A DNA stretch of 64,000 nucleotides from Verrucomicrobiota bacterium (lineage in GTDB: Bacteria; Chlamydiota; Chlamydiia; Chlamydiales; Rhabdochlamydiaceae), in NCBI GenBank assembly GCA_018239715.1, contig JAFEGW010000004.1, positions 62,001 to 126,000 on the forward strand, in the 5' to 3' direction. Made by a program: the position numbers and the translations under genes. Positions 18,515 to 26,994 of the stretch are shown piece by piece. Below the pieces are notes generated by a model. That model saw only the letters and a program-made list of their open reading frames with translations, was not told where the DNA came from and did no database searches. Within the stretch, counting starts at the first letter, position 1, and each line of letters starts with the position of its first letter.

Positions 18515-18725
18515 ATGGACCTCCTAGTTAAGGTTTTTCGACTCTCTTAAATTATATTTCCTAAACAAAAAATTTATCAATTCCTAATCTAAAACCGTCT
18601 ACTGCAGTGATTAAATTCATGACTCTATTTAGCAATAACGCTGATGAAAAACGGAATTTGTAATTAGAGACTGGAATTTTTTTGAGCTTACAGCAAAGAT
18701 ATTAATTCACTATTGAGGTTTGATC

Positions 18726-19730
18726 ATGAGAAAATTCCTTCTGTTTTTTTGTCTTTTTTGCACTTGCCTTTATGGTACCGAGACAGATTTCGATTATATT
18801 GTTGTGGGGACCAGCCCCTTCTCGATGCTGGAAGCGATTTATAAGAGATGTTTGGGGCATCGAGTTCTCGTGGTCGAACAAGGTGCAGAATGTGGAGGAG
18901 CTTGGAAGAGCATCACGATTTGTGGCATTCCTCATGTCGATCTGGGATGTCATGAATTTGGCAGAGATGCCAAAGTGCAAAAGTTTTTAGAAGACTATGT
19001 CGGTTGTACCATGGTTTCTAATCTGCCGGATAAAAAGACTCCTACGAATGGCGAGTATTATCCTTCCCAGGGATGTTATGAGATGACGCATAACTTAGAG
19101 CTCCTGATGAAGACTGTAGGCGTTGCTGTTTTCCTCAACAGTAAATTAGAAAGCATCTTTGTCGATACATCCCGGGAGATTGCGGAAGTAAAAATCAATG
19201 ACAGACGGTACACCACTCAAAAACTTGTCGTCTCTAACAATAGCGAACTTAAGATCGAAAATCCTGAAGTCCAACAGCCCCCTTCCCGCCCTCATCATTA
19301 TTATCATATCGGAATGCTGATCGCAGATCCTTCTGCTCCCCGTTTTACCTACAAGAATATGACAGGGCAAGGCGCTTCAAGGGCCACCAACTACACGCCT
19401 TACTCTAAAGAGCTTCAAGGGACAGGCATGCAGCTGATCACCTTGCAAGTCCATGGAGAGAAAAACTTGCAAGACCCCCATAAATTCATCGCTGAGCTAA
19501 AAAAACTAAAACTTATCGATGAAAAAGCCCAACTTCTCCAAGTCGAGAACTACATCTATAAACAGGTTCCGCTCCATCAACCCTCGATCCATAAGCTCGG
19601 AGCCAAGGGGCAAGCGATGTTTGAAATCCTCAACACAGGACATATCAATAATCTCAGCAACTATGTCGAGAAATGGAAGCAGGCGATGAAGCCTTGGCAT
19701 GAGACAATCCATTTGCAAAGAGCTGGATAA
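18726..19730 (+). CDS. Exported Rossmann-fold (FAD/NAD-binding-like) protein with altered glycine motif
   Basis: The product is about 334 residues. A cleavable signal peptide (MRKFLLFFCLFCTCLYG) is followed at once by a dinucleotide-binding beta-alpha-beta: FDYIVVGTSPFSMLEA, then HRVLVVEQGAECGGAW. This resembles the start of UDP-galactopyranose mutase, protoporphyrinogen oxidase or amine oxidase-like flavoproteins, but the normal GxGxxG is changed to G28-T-S-P-F-S. Beyond this I do not recognise the domain. Export of a flavin enzyme without a Tat signal is unusual, so it may have lost cofactor binding or bind it outside. The ATG at 18726 was chosen over the TTG at 18720 because GAGG at 18715-18718 is correctly spaced. 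Confidence 0.72.
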   Translation: MRKFLLFFCLFCTCLYGTETDFDYIVVGTSPFSMLEAIYKRCLGHRVLVVEQGAECGGAWKSITICGIPHVDLGCHEFGRDAKVQKFLEDYVGCTMVSNLPDKKTPTNGEYYPSQGCYEMTHNLELLMKTVGVAVFLNSKLESIFVDTSREIAEVKINDRRYTTQKLVVSNNSELKIENPEVQQPPSRPHHYYHIGMLIADPSAPRFTYKNMTGQGASRATNYTPYSKELQGTGMQLITLQVHGEKNLQDPHKFIAELKKLKLIDEKAQLLQVENYIYKQVPLHQPSIHKLGAKGQAMFEILNTGHINNLSNYVEKWKQAMKPWHETIHLQRAG

Positions 19731-19787
19731 TTAATACTCGGTAAAATTAATTGTTTTGCATTATAATAAGTGGACAGGAGAAACAGT

Positions 19788-19973
19788 ATGGCTAAATATG
19801 GAAAAGAAGCTCAAAAATCCGTGAAAACAGCAATGCACAAAATGAAAAAAGGAAAGCTAAAATCCGGCAAAAGTCATAAAGCCGTCAAAAGCCGAAAACA
19901 AGCGATTGCCATCGGGCTTTCTGAAGCAAGAAAAAAAGGGGCGAAAGTTCCTAAGAAGCGTAAATCAGCTTAA
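19788..19973 (+). CDS. Small lysine-rich basic protein (DUF6496-like)
   Basis: This is a 61-residue protein, nearly one third Lys or Arg. The C-terminal half (KSRKQAIAIGLSEARKKG) strongly resembles the conserved segment of DUF6496-type small proteins, in which a 'KQAIAIGLSxAR' motif recurs. The biochemical role is unknown; the high charge suggests nucleic-acid binding, possibly as an accessory histone-like protein, but this is inference. AGGAG at 19776-19780 sets the ATG at 19788. Its stop overlaps the 3' end of dacB, which is convergent. Confidence 0.75.
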   Translation: MAKYGKEAQKSVKTAMHKMKKGKLKSGKSHKAVKSRKQAIAIGLSEARKKGAKVPKKRKSA

Positions 19974-21286
19974 CGCTTAAAAGCATTAGCATCGGATAAA
20001 AACCGTTTGATTTTCTGATTCTTCTGGGGATCGAGGCATTGATTGACTAAGATCGCAAAGGCGACATCCCCTCTATAACCCACGTATCCTCTCACTAAGG
20101 ACATCGCGCCGTCTTTTGCTTTCACATGATTATTGACTTGCGGAAGCGATTCAAAGAAAAGAGGAAATAAGTCTGATTTTTTCATCTCTGATAAAATGGA
20201 AACCATTTGACGCGCCGTCACTAAGTTTTTTCTGGAAAGGCCCGATCCATCGGCCATATTAAAGCCTGCAAGATCGATCTTTTTGCTGCGCCAGAAATCC
20301 GTGACAGCCCGAATGCCTGCTTCTGTTGAACCTTCCTTAAAAACAGTTTCGCCGATCTTTTTCAGCAAATGCTCGGCGTAGAGATTAATGCTCTTCTGAT
20401 TGGTCCAATAGACGATCTCTTGGACTGTCGGAGAAAAGGTCGTATGAAAAACAGTTCGCTTGCTCGGAGAGATTTTTTGATGCTGGATTGTCATTCCTTT
20501 TGCTTGCAATGCCTTAGTCAGCATCTCCGCACATAACGCTGCAGGATCGGGGATGGCTCCCCTGATAGCAAATTTTTCCACACCCGCGGGAACAGTTCCT
20601 CGGATATATTGAACAGGGGAAAATTCCGACCCGTAGATGCAAGCTCCATCTCCAGAATCTGCAGGACCTGTTTTCACTTCATTTTGAAATGTCAGAGAGG
20701 AAATCGGAGGATCTGAGCGTAAGATCGTGGCATTTTCTCCTTCTTTACCGGGTTTGAAGAAAAGTGTGTAGTAGTTCTCATGGAACGATAAAGCAGAAGC
20801 GCCTGCTCCGTAATAATTTCCTAGATCTTCCCAACTCCAGCTCGGCACTGCTAGCGCTTTTTCCCACCGAGTCGCATCCTCAATAACATCCCCTTCAATC
20901 TTTTGAATCCCGAGCTTTTGGATAGCATCGGCCCACGTTTCAATCTGCGCGTCCCAATCCAGTGAACCATTTATCCTATCCGAACCTAAGCAGGGATCTC
21001 CTCCTCCCCGGATGTAGAGATTTCCATGCAGGGTTCCATTCTCCAAAGTGCCATCATATTCTAAATCCGTCTGAAAACGTGTCTCGGGACCTAAGATTTG
21101 CAAAGCGGCTGCCGTCGTGACGACTTTCATGCAGGACGCAGGCATAAGGCTTTTACCGCTGTTTTCATCCAGTAAAATCGCGCCCGATTTCATATCAGCC
21201 GCATAACTGCTGACAGAGGCATGATCCCATGAAGAATCGCCTTCTCCCAGCAGCAAAGTCGTCGAAAGCAGCAGCGTTAAAAACAT
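19970..21286 (-). CDS. dacB: D-alanyl-D-alanine carboxypeptidase/endopeptidase, S13 family (PBP4-like)
   Basis: The protein has 438 residues with an N-terminal signal peptide. The nucleophile motif SCMK (Ser51 to Lys54) and DGSGLSRKN (346 onward) fit the S13 penicillin-binding proteins. The third motif, normally KTG, reads K391-D-G in the otherwise typical context before GYVGYRGDVAFAILVN. S13 enzymes trim peptidoglycan cross-links in the periplasm; in a chlamydial setting this would serve septal peptidoglycan turnover. Whether the T-to-D change lowers activity cannot be told. A perfect 10-bp inverted repeat lies directly before the start codon. It stands apart from the mur cluster. Confidence 0.9.
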   Translation of the reverse strand: MFLTLLLSTTLLLGEGDSSWDHASVSSYAADMKSGAILLDENSGKSLMPASCMKVVTTAAALQILGPETRFQTDLEYDGTLENGTLHGNLYIRGGGDPCLGSDRINGSLDWDAQIETWADAIQKLGIQKIEGDVIEDATRWEKALAVPSWSWEDLGNYYGAGASALSFHENYYTLFFKPGKEGENATILRSDPPISSLTFQNEVKTGPADSGDGACIYGSEFSPVQYIRGTVPAGVEKFAIRGAIPDPAALCAEMLTKALQAKGMTIQHQKISPSKRTVFHTTFSPTVQEIVYWTNQKSINLYAEHLLKKIGETVFKEGSTEAGIRAVTDFWRSKKIDLAGFNMADGSGLSRKNLVTARQMVSILSEMKKSDLFPLFFESLPQVNNHVKAKDGAMSLVRGYVGYRGDVAFAILVNQCLDPQKNQKIKRFLSDANAFKR

Positions 21287-21287
21287 G

Positions 21288-21319
21288 CTCGGAAATATAT
21301 CTCAACGATTATTTCCGAG
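21288..21319. repeat. Perfect 10-bp inverted repeat at the dacB start
   Basis: CTCGGAAATA (21288-21297) and TATTTCCGAG (21310-21319) are exact inverted copies around a 12-nt spacer. The repeat begins one base upstream of the dacB ATG, where a ribosome site would be expected, and none is visible. It could be a repressor operator or an mRNA hairpin limiting initiation. Confidence 0.6.
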
Positions 21320-21328
21320 ACAGAAATT

Positions 21329-22207
21329 TCAAGGTTTAGACATGAAATGATTGTATGCCTGATTTTGCAGGAGCATCACCGCCTGCACAAAGGGCTCATA
21401 GCGAGGAGCCATTTTTTGCCAAGCTTCATTTCTTCGAGCAGATTCTTGCTGTGGTAGCTGCATCCAACGAAGCTTTAAATCAGCCTGTAAAACTAGACTT
21501 GAAACAGCTCTTGAAGCATAAGTCGTTATCATTTCAAAGTCAGGGCTGGCTTCGATTAAAGCCAAAGTTTCAAGAACGGTATTTGCAGCAGTTCGAACAG
21601 AGGCCCTATCAACACTCGAATTCGGATGAACAGGCATGTTGACGATGGCCTTAGCTCCTTCTCTGATTATTTGAATGGGCATAACAACAGAATGAGGTTC
21701 TTTTCCTTTGGATTTTAGCTCTTCTAGCTTCTGAAATTTCTGCAAAATTTCTTGATATTTTTGAGAACGATTTTGCTGCTCATCAGGAGGAAGTTTTTTC
21801 CAACTTAGTCGCAATTTTCTCTCACATCTTTCTTTAGGAAACACTTTATCGATAAGCTGTAAGAGAATCTTCTTATCAGGACTTGCTTCCATGAGCTGAC
21901 GTATTTCCATTTCTATTTGACGAAATTCCGATAATTGAGTTGCCAGCCCTCCGGCTTCTAAATTATGACGAAACTCACTAGATTTCATTAATTGCTCGTT
22001 CTCTTCCAGAATTGTCTTTGTTCTTTGCTGACGAGCCTCTGGAGTCAAGCAAACAAGCTTATGTTCAGACCAGACTTTCTCTTGACATTCTTTACCGCAA
22101 TAAAAGACGAGTTTGCACCGTGCACATCTTTGTGTAGCTACTTTTTTGCAATTTTCACAAGGTCCTGAAATCGGAGGAGGTGTCGGATTTATTTTTGAGA
22201 CAGCCAT
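21329..22207 (-). CDS. MYND-type zinc-finger protein, candidate host-directed effector
   Basis: This is a 292-residue protein. Residues 17-53 form a complete MYND finger: Cys17-x2-Cys20-x7-Cys28-x2-Cys31-x5-Cys37-x3-Cys41-x7-His49-x3-Cys53. The rest is helical, with repeated charged segments (for example LEENEQLMKSSEF) and no catalytic motif I recognise. MYND fingers are a eukaryotic protein-interaction module, found in transcriptional corepressors and SMYD methyltransferases, and rare in bacteria. No signal peptide or membrane helix is seen. An intracellular bacterium with such a domain may secrete it, but the secretion signal is not readable from sequence. CAGGAAA precedes the ATG, and a TATAAT box lies in the divergent spacer toward lysS. 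Confidence 0.85.
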   Translation of the reverse strand: MAVSKINPTPPPISGPCENCKKVATQRCARCKLVFYCGKECQEKVWSEHKLVCLTPEARQQRTKTILEENEQLMKSSEFRHNLEAGGLATQLSEFRQIEMEIRQLMEASPDKKILLQLIDKVFPKERCERKLRLSWKKLPPDEQQNRSQKYQEILQKFQKLEELKSKGKEPHSVVMPIQIIREGAKAIVNMPVHPNSSVDRASVRTAANTVLETLALIEASPDFEMITTYASRAVSSLVLQADLKLRWMQLPQQESARRNEAWQKMAPRYEPFVQAVMLLQNQAYNHFMSKP

Positions 22208-22397
22208 GTATTTCCTGTGTTGTTAAAAAATTATATAGATTTTATTAACTAAAATCTTGGCGGGATAATCTAATACATCCCTGAAAATTTGTCTCTAATT
22301 TCTTGATAACCAACGATCTATTTTTGATTGGACACTCTTTGAACATAGGGTTGGATGAACTCCTAAGATCTCAGACCTGGATCCCTTTTTGAAAAAA

Positions 22398-22426
22398 TTG
22401 ACTTTGACATTCTCGTCGACTACAAT
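22398..22426 (+). promoter_or_regulatory. lysS promoter placing the transcript start at the ATG
   Basis: TTGACT (22398-22403), a 17-bp spacer, and TACAAT (22421-22426) form a near-consensus promoter. Only seven bases separate the -10 box from the ATG at 22434, so transcription should begin at or beside the start codon. No ribosome-binding sequence exists. Confidence 0.7.
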
Positions 22427-22433
22427 ATCCCCC

Positions 22434-24740
22434 ATGCAAACACCTGACTACCATCAACACGAAGATTTTAAAAACCGTTCCCATAAACTCGCCGAGATTC
22501 GCGCTTTAGGAATCGACCCCTATCCTCCTCTTTTCACTCCCACACAGATGGCCCATGCCCTGCAGCATAAATACGAATCACGGGAGCTCTCCGGCAGCGA
22601 AGAAGCCGAAGCTGGGAGCACCGAACATGTCACTTTAGCCGGCCGCCTAGTGCTTTTCCGTGCCATGGGAAAGAACGCTTTTGCTCATTTACAAGACTCG
22701 ACAGGCCGCATCCAGCTCATGTTCAACCGCGACCACACCAAAGTCGCAGGCCTTCCCGATTCTCCCGACTTGACCCCTCTAAAATTTATTGAGAAAAAGC
22801 TCGACCTGGGGGATATCATCGGAGTGGAGGGGCATATTTTCCGGACGCATAAGGGAGAACTCACCGTTTATGTGAAAACATTGACGCTCCTTTGCAAAAC
22901 CCTCCTTCCCCTTCCCGATAAACATAGCGGACTCACGGATAAAGGGGTCCGTTATAAAAAAAGGTGGCTGGATCTCATCACCCATCCTGAGGTCGCAACC
23001 ACGTTCCGCCTCCGCAGCAAAATCTTGCACCTTATCCGTAACTATTGCGAAAAAGCTGGGTTTATCGAAGTCGAAACCCCCGTTTTGCAAAACATCTACG
23101 GCGGGGCTGAAGCTCGCCCTTTTGTCACGCAGCTCAATGCTCAGCATCAACTCATGTACTTAAGAATTTCTCTGGAGATTTCTCTGAAGAAACTCATTGT
23201 GGGCGGCATGGACCGTATTTTTGAAATTTCTAAAGTCTTCCGCAACGAAGGGATCGACCGCACCCATAATCCTGAATTCACCATGCTCGAAGCGTATGCC
23301 GCCTATTGGGACTACAACGACATGATGGTGCTGACAGAAGAGCTCTTTGAACACATCGCGTTAGAACTCTTTGGAAAAACCGAAGTGGTCCTTCAGCGCG
23401 AGGGCGTCGACTATACGATCGATCTCAAAGCCCCCTGGAAGCGCATGAGCATGAAAGACGCCATCCGCGAGTATGGGAAAATAGATGTCGACAACCTCTC
23501 CGAAGAAGAGATGCGTAAAATCCTCCTCGATAAAGGCTCGATCGATCCGAAAGAAATCGCTAAAGCTCCCCGCGGGATCTTGATTGCTAAGCTCTTTGAA
23601 GAGTTTGCAGAAGCCCATTTAATCCAGCCGCACCACATCATAGACCATCCGATTGAAACCACTCCTCTCTGTAAGCTCCACCGCGATCCTAAGCTGCGGG
23701 AGCAGCAATTCGTCGAGCGGTTTGAGAGCTTTATCCTCGCCAGCGAGATGTGCAACTCCTACACCGAACTCAACGACCCTGAGCTCCAGCGCAAACTCCT
23801 CGTCGATCAAAATGCGAAAAGAGATGCCGGCGATGAAGAGGCCCATCCTCTCGATGAAGAGTTTGTTGAAGCGATCTGCCAAGGTATGCCTCCCACGGGA
23901 GGACTGGGCATCGGCATTGACCGGCTTGTCATGCTCTTTACTCAAGCTCCATCGATCCGCGATGTGCTCTTTTTCCCGATCATGCGCTCGGAAGAAGCTC
24001 CTTCCTCGCAAGTGGCTAGAAAACCTCGCATCAAGGATGGTTTCTGCATCGATCCTGCGATCCCTACCTTATTCCCGCATGTCAAAGTGGGCATCCTTGT
24101 CTGCAAAGATCTCAACAACCAAAAAATCTCTCCGGAAATTGCCGCTATGCTCCGCAAAACAGAAGAGGAAGTCCGTCAGAAATACACTCTGGAAAACCTC
24201 GCCACTCTACCTAAAATTAACGATTGGAGAGAGGCTTATCGAAAGTTCGGATTTTCCCCTTCAGCCCATCGCAGCTCCATCGAGGCTCTGCTCCGTAGAG
24301 TTCTGCAAGGCAAAGAACTCCCCTCGATTAGTCCTATCGTCGACCTCTATAATATTGTGTCTCTCAAGTATGTTCTTGCCGCGGGCGGAGATGATCTCGA
24401 CAAAGTCGAAGGCGGCATTTCGTTAACTGTTGCAGATGGAACTGAACTCTTTGTGATGCTAGGTACAACTAAACCCGAACCGATCAAAAAAGGTGAAGTG
24501 GTCTATCGCGATGACAAAGAAATCCTCTGCCGATCTTGGAACTATCGCGAGTGCGAAAAAACCAAGATCACCGAAAGTACAAAGAATGTCTGCTTAGTAC
24601 TCGAAGGGTTAGAGCAAACCTCGAGTGAAGAGATCCAGACAGCGATCGACGAACTGAAAAGCCTTCTGCAGAAATACTGTCAGGGAACGTATCAAGAGTT
24701 TTTCTTAAACAAAGAGACGATCGAAGCACCTTTGAAATAG
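22434..24740 (+). CDS. lysS: Class II lysyl-tRNA synthetase fused to a PheRS-type B3/B4 domain
   Basis: This 768-residue protein is about 240 longer than normal LysRS. Residues 1 to about 520 contain the OB-fold anticodon domain (VTLAGRLVLFRAMGKNAFAHLQD) and the class II core, with motif 2 around VFRNEGIDRTHNPEFTMLEAY and motif 3 GLGIGIDRLVMLFT. After a linker, residues of about 540-768 match the B3/4 domain of PheRS beta and of free-standing B3/B4 proteins (INDWREAYRKFGFSPSAHR, YNIVSLKYVLAAGGDDLD). Such domains can edit mischarged tRNA or act as trans-editing factors. Starts upstream (TTG at 22389) are rejected because a promoter overlaps them. The fusion reads straight through with no stop or frameshift. 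Confidence 0.93.
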   Translation: MQTPDYHQHEDFKNRSHKLAEIRALGIDPYPPLFTPTQMAHALQHKYESRELSGSEEAEAGSTEHVTLAGRLVLFRAMGKNAFAHLQDSTGRIQLMFNRDHTKVAGLPDSPDLTPLKFIEKKLDLGDIIGVEGHIFRTHKGELTVYVKTLTLLCKTLLPLPDKHSGLTDKGVRYKKRWLDLITHPEVATTFRLRSKILHLIRNYCEKAGFIEVETPVLQNIYGGAEARPFVTQLNAQHQLMYLRISLEISLKKLIVGGMDRIFEISKVFRNEGIDRTHNPEFTMLEAYAAYWDYNDMMVLTEELFEHIALELFGKTEVVLQREGVDYTIDLKAPWKRMSMKDAIREYGKIDVDNLSEEEMRKILLDKGSIDPKEIAKAPRGILIAKLFEEFAEAHLIQPHHIIDHPIETTPLCKLHRDPKLREQQFVERFESFILASEMCNSYTELNDPELQRKLLVDQNAKRDAGDEEAHPLDEEFVEAICQGMPPTGGLGIGIDRLVMLFTQAPSIRDVLFFPIMRSEEAPSSQVARKPRIKDGFCIDPAIPTLFPHVKVGILVCKDLNNQKISPEIAAMLRKTEEEVRQKYTLENLATLPKINDWREAYRKFGFSPSAHRSSIEALLRRVLQGKELPSISPIVDLYNIVSLKYVLAAGGDDLDKVEGGISLTVADGTELFVMLGTTKPEPIKKGEVVYRDDKEILCRSWNYRECEKTKITESTKNVCLVLEGLEQTSSEEIQTAIDELKSLLQKYCQGTYQEFFLNKETIEAPLK

Positions 24741-24790
24741 AGGAGATCTTGCGGCAGCTGTGTCCTTTTTTAAAAGACGATGAGATTTTT

Positions 24791-25252
24791 TCAGCCCTCC
24801 CTCATGTAGTCAAGCAATGAACCGACAACAGCAGCCCCATTTGAAACTGTTATAGGATGCACATAGGCTATTGCCGCAGAAAACATAATCCCCATACACA
24901 CCTCCTTTTGATCCATTAAAGAAGCCATCGCAAAAGAAGCTACATGCAAAGCTAATATACTCTTATTTAAAGGATCGGGGTTAATATTCAGATCGGAAGC
25001 AATGCGTTTTAAGGACTCATTTGTTTGCAGACCGACTCCTAAAGCAATCACTCAAAAAATGAGTCTTTTTAGAGCCTCTTTATTCCGATCTTTTTGTAGC
25101 CCCTTTTTATCTTTTTCAGCAAAAAACCATACACAAGCTTTATTAACAGAGTAAGCGACAATAAAACCTGCCGCAGCAAATCCCAACCCGATTAAATGAT
25201 TTTTGCCTAGAGCTTTGATATCTGAAACTAAATTTTCATTTGTAATACTCAT
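24791..25252 (-). pseudogene. Small membrane-protein gene split by an in-frame TGA (or two coupled small genes)
   Basis: Reading leftward, a protein starting at ATG 25252 (MSITNENLV) has one membrane helix (IGLGFAAAGFIVAYSV) and ends at TGA (25052-25054). The same frame continues directly as GTG ATT GCT and stays open to 24791, adding 86 residues with further hydrophobic segments (ILALHVASFAMASL, GIMFSAAIAYV). The joined product would be about 154 residues with two or three membrane segments. Either a nonsense mutation has cut one gene, or the second part starts at the adjacent GTG. There is no ribosome site before the GTG, which favours a broken gene or readthrough. AAGGG precedes the first ATG. 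Function unknown; it lies between lysS and cysS. Confidence 0.5.
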
Positions 25253-25329
25253 ACCGGACCCTTTTTTGATAAAAAAGTTTAACAAAGCGTGAAATTCTTG
25301 AAAATGAAAGCTCGAGATGTAACATAGGG

Positions 25330-25584
25330 CTATCCCCTCTCTTCTCTCAAATACTCCACGAGTTTAATACCATGCGGGGTGAGATAAATACAGTTATCGG
25401 AACATTTTTTGATGAAGTTCGCTTGGGCAAGATGTTTGATGATGGTGTCGATGCCATGGTTATTTTGTCCGATGGCACGGCCAATGACGTAACGGTCAAT
25501 CTCTTCTTCGGGGCCGCCTTTAGCAACTGCAAGTTCGTAGAGTTTTATGAGAAAAAGTTCATCTTTGGTCGTGGCTTTCTTCAT
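25330..25584 (-). CDS. Small winged-helix-like protein downstream of cysS
   Basis: This is an 84-residue protein. The pattern of helices followed by a beta-hairpin (IIKHLAQANFIKKCSDNCIYLTPHGIKLVEYL) resembles a winged-helix DNA-binding fold, with the final part like many small archaeal or bacterial wHTH proteins. It starts 3 bp after the cysS stop and is very likely in its operon. A direct function is not known; it could be a transcription regulator or a structural winged-helix module in a complex. No signal or membrane segment. Confidence 0.65.
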   Translation of the reverse strand: MKKATTKDELFLIKLYELAVAKGGPEEEIDRYVIGRAIGQNNHGIDTIIKHLAQANFIKKCSDNCIYLTPHGIKLVEYLREERG

Positions 25585-25587
25585 AAT

Positions 25588-26994
25588 TTATTTCTTTTTA
25601 AGACGCGCTCCAGCGGGTGTATCTTCAATTAAGTAGCCGCGGGCGGAGATTTGATCGCGGGCAGTATCAGCGGCTTTCCAATTCTTTACAGCACGAGCTG
25701 CTTCCCGCTCAGCGAGAAGTTGTTGAAGATCGGCAGGAATTTCTTCCGAGACAGGCTGCAGAGGCAGGACGGCCAAGACTTGATCGAACTGCTCGAGAAG
25801 ATAGAGAACTTTATGAGCTTCTTCTTTGCTGACTTTTCCGCTATCGCAGAGGGCATTGATTTCACGGACAAGATCAAACAAGGCGGCTAAAGCAGCAGAG
25901 ATGTTCAAATCATCGGCTAAAGCATCGGAGAAAAGTTGATGAGCCTTTTTCAAGAAAGGTTCGACATCCCCAGAGGAAACCATCTGATCGATTTGACGCA
26001 GCCGGACAATAAAATCGCCTAAACGCTCGAGAGATTTAGCAGCCGCATCAAGTCCTGCAAATGAAAAGTTGAGCTGCGTTCGGTAGTGAGTTTGCAAAAG
26101 CAGATAGCGGACTTGGACACCGGAATATCCTTTCTGAAGAAGATCTCTCAAGGTGAAGAAATTGCCGAGGCTTTTTGACATTTTCTTGTGATCGACGAGG
26201 AGATGCTCCGAGTGAAGCCAATATCTCACGAAACGCTGATGCGTAAACGCCTCGGACTGAGCGATCTCATTTTCATGGTGCGGGAACATATTATCGACGC
26301 CGCCGACATGGATATCGAGGGTCTTGCCGAGAATGTTCATCGCCATAGCGGAGCATTCAATATGCCAGCCAGGACGTCCTTTTCCAAACGGGCTCTCCCA
26401 AAAGATCTGTCCATCCCGGACTGCATCATACGATTTCCAGAGGACGAAATCAGCGACGTGCTCTTTATCGTACTCATCAGCAGCCACCCGCTCGGAAGCG
26501 CCGGCCTTGAGTTCATCCAGATGGAGATGAGACAGCCTGCCATAGGAAGGGAATTTCTCAATGGCGTAATAGATGCTGCCGTCAGCGCCTCGATAGGCAA
26601 CTCCCCGGTCCAAAAGCCCTTGAATAATCTCGATCATGGGAGGAATAAAGTCGGTGGCATGGGGATAGTGTTCCACTTTTTCAATCTTCAAGGTCTGAAG
26701 ATCTTCGAAGAATGCTTGCGTATATCTGTCAGTGAAGGTTTTAAGGGAAACTTTCTCTGCTAAAGCCCCGCGGATCGTCTTATCATCGATATCGGTGATG
26801 TTCATCACCTGGGTGACTTTGTAACCGAAAAATTTAAGTGTACGTCGCAGCAAATCCTCAAAAACGTAGGTGCGGAAATTGCCGATATGGGCATAGTTAT
26901 AGACCGTCGGCCCGCAAGTATACATCCGAATATGCTGATCCTCGGACGGGATCAGTTCTTCTTTAGCGCGTGTTTCTGTATTAAAGAGCTTCAT
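25588..26994 (-). CDS. cysS: Cysteinyl-tRNA synthetase
   Basis: This 468-residue class I enzyme is of typical length. The zinc ligand Cys27 in MYTCGPTVYNYAHIGN, the HIGH-like HIGN (36-39) and KMSKS (271-275) are present. Further zinc-site sequences WHIECSAM and HHENEIAQSEA are intact. It charges tRNA-Cys; the matching tRNA is in this window at 56314. The ATG overlaps the stop of aas by four bases, and a small winged-helix gene follows after 3 bp, so the three form an operon. No anomalies. Confidence 0.97.
   Translation of the reverse strand: MKLFNTETRAKEELIPSEDQHIRMYTCGPTVYNYAHIGNFRTYVFEDLLRRTLKFFGYKVTQVMNITDIDDKTIRGALAEKVSLKTFTDRYTQAFFEDLQTLKIEKVEHYPHATDFIPPMIEIIQGLLDRGVAYRGADGSIYYAIEKFPSYGRLSHLHLDELKAGASERVAADEYDKEHVADFVLWKSYDAVRDGQIFWESPFGKGRPGWHIECSAMAMNILGKTLDIHVGGVDNMFPHHENEIAQSEAFTHQRFVRYWLHSEHLLVDHKKMSKSLGNFFTLRDLLQKGYSGVQVRYLLLQTHYRTQLNFSFAGLDAAAKSLERLGDFIVRLRQIDQMVSSGDVEPFLKKAHQLFSDALADDLNISAALAALFDLVREINALCDSGKVSKEEAHKVLYLLEQFDQVLAVLPLQPVSEEIPADLQQLLAEREAARAVKNWKAADTARDQISARGYLIEDTPAGARLKKK

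Noticed and set aside
22389-22433. Upstream TTG start for lysS
   Set aside because: The extension overlaps a near-consensus promoter and is not part of the LysRS family sequence.
23653-24426. 257-residue open frame in another frame of lysS
   Set aside because: Ser/Leu/Arg-rich shadow of the conserved LysRS frame.
26188-26763. 191-residue open frame antisense to cysS
   Set aside because: Fully overlaps a well-supported synthetase and shows no family resemblance.
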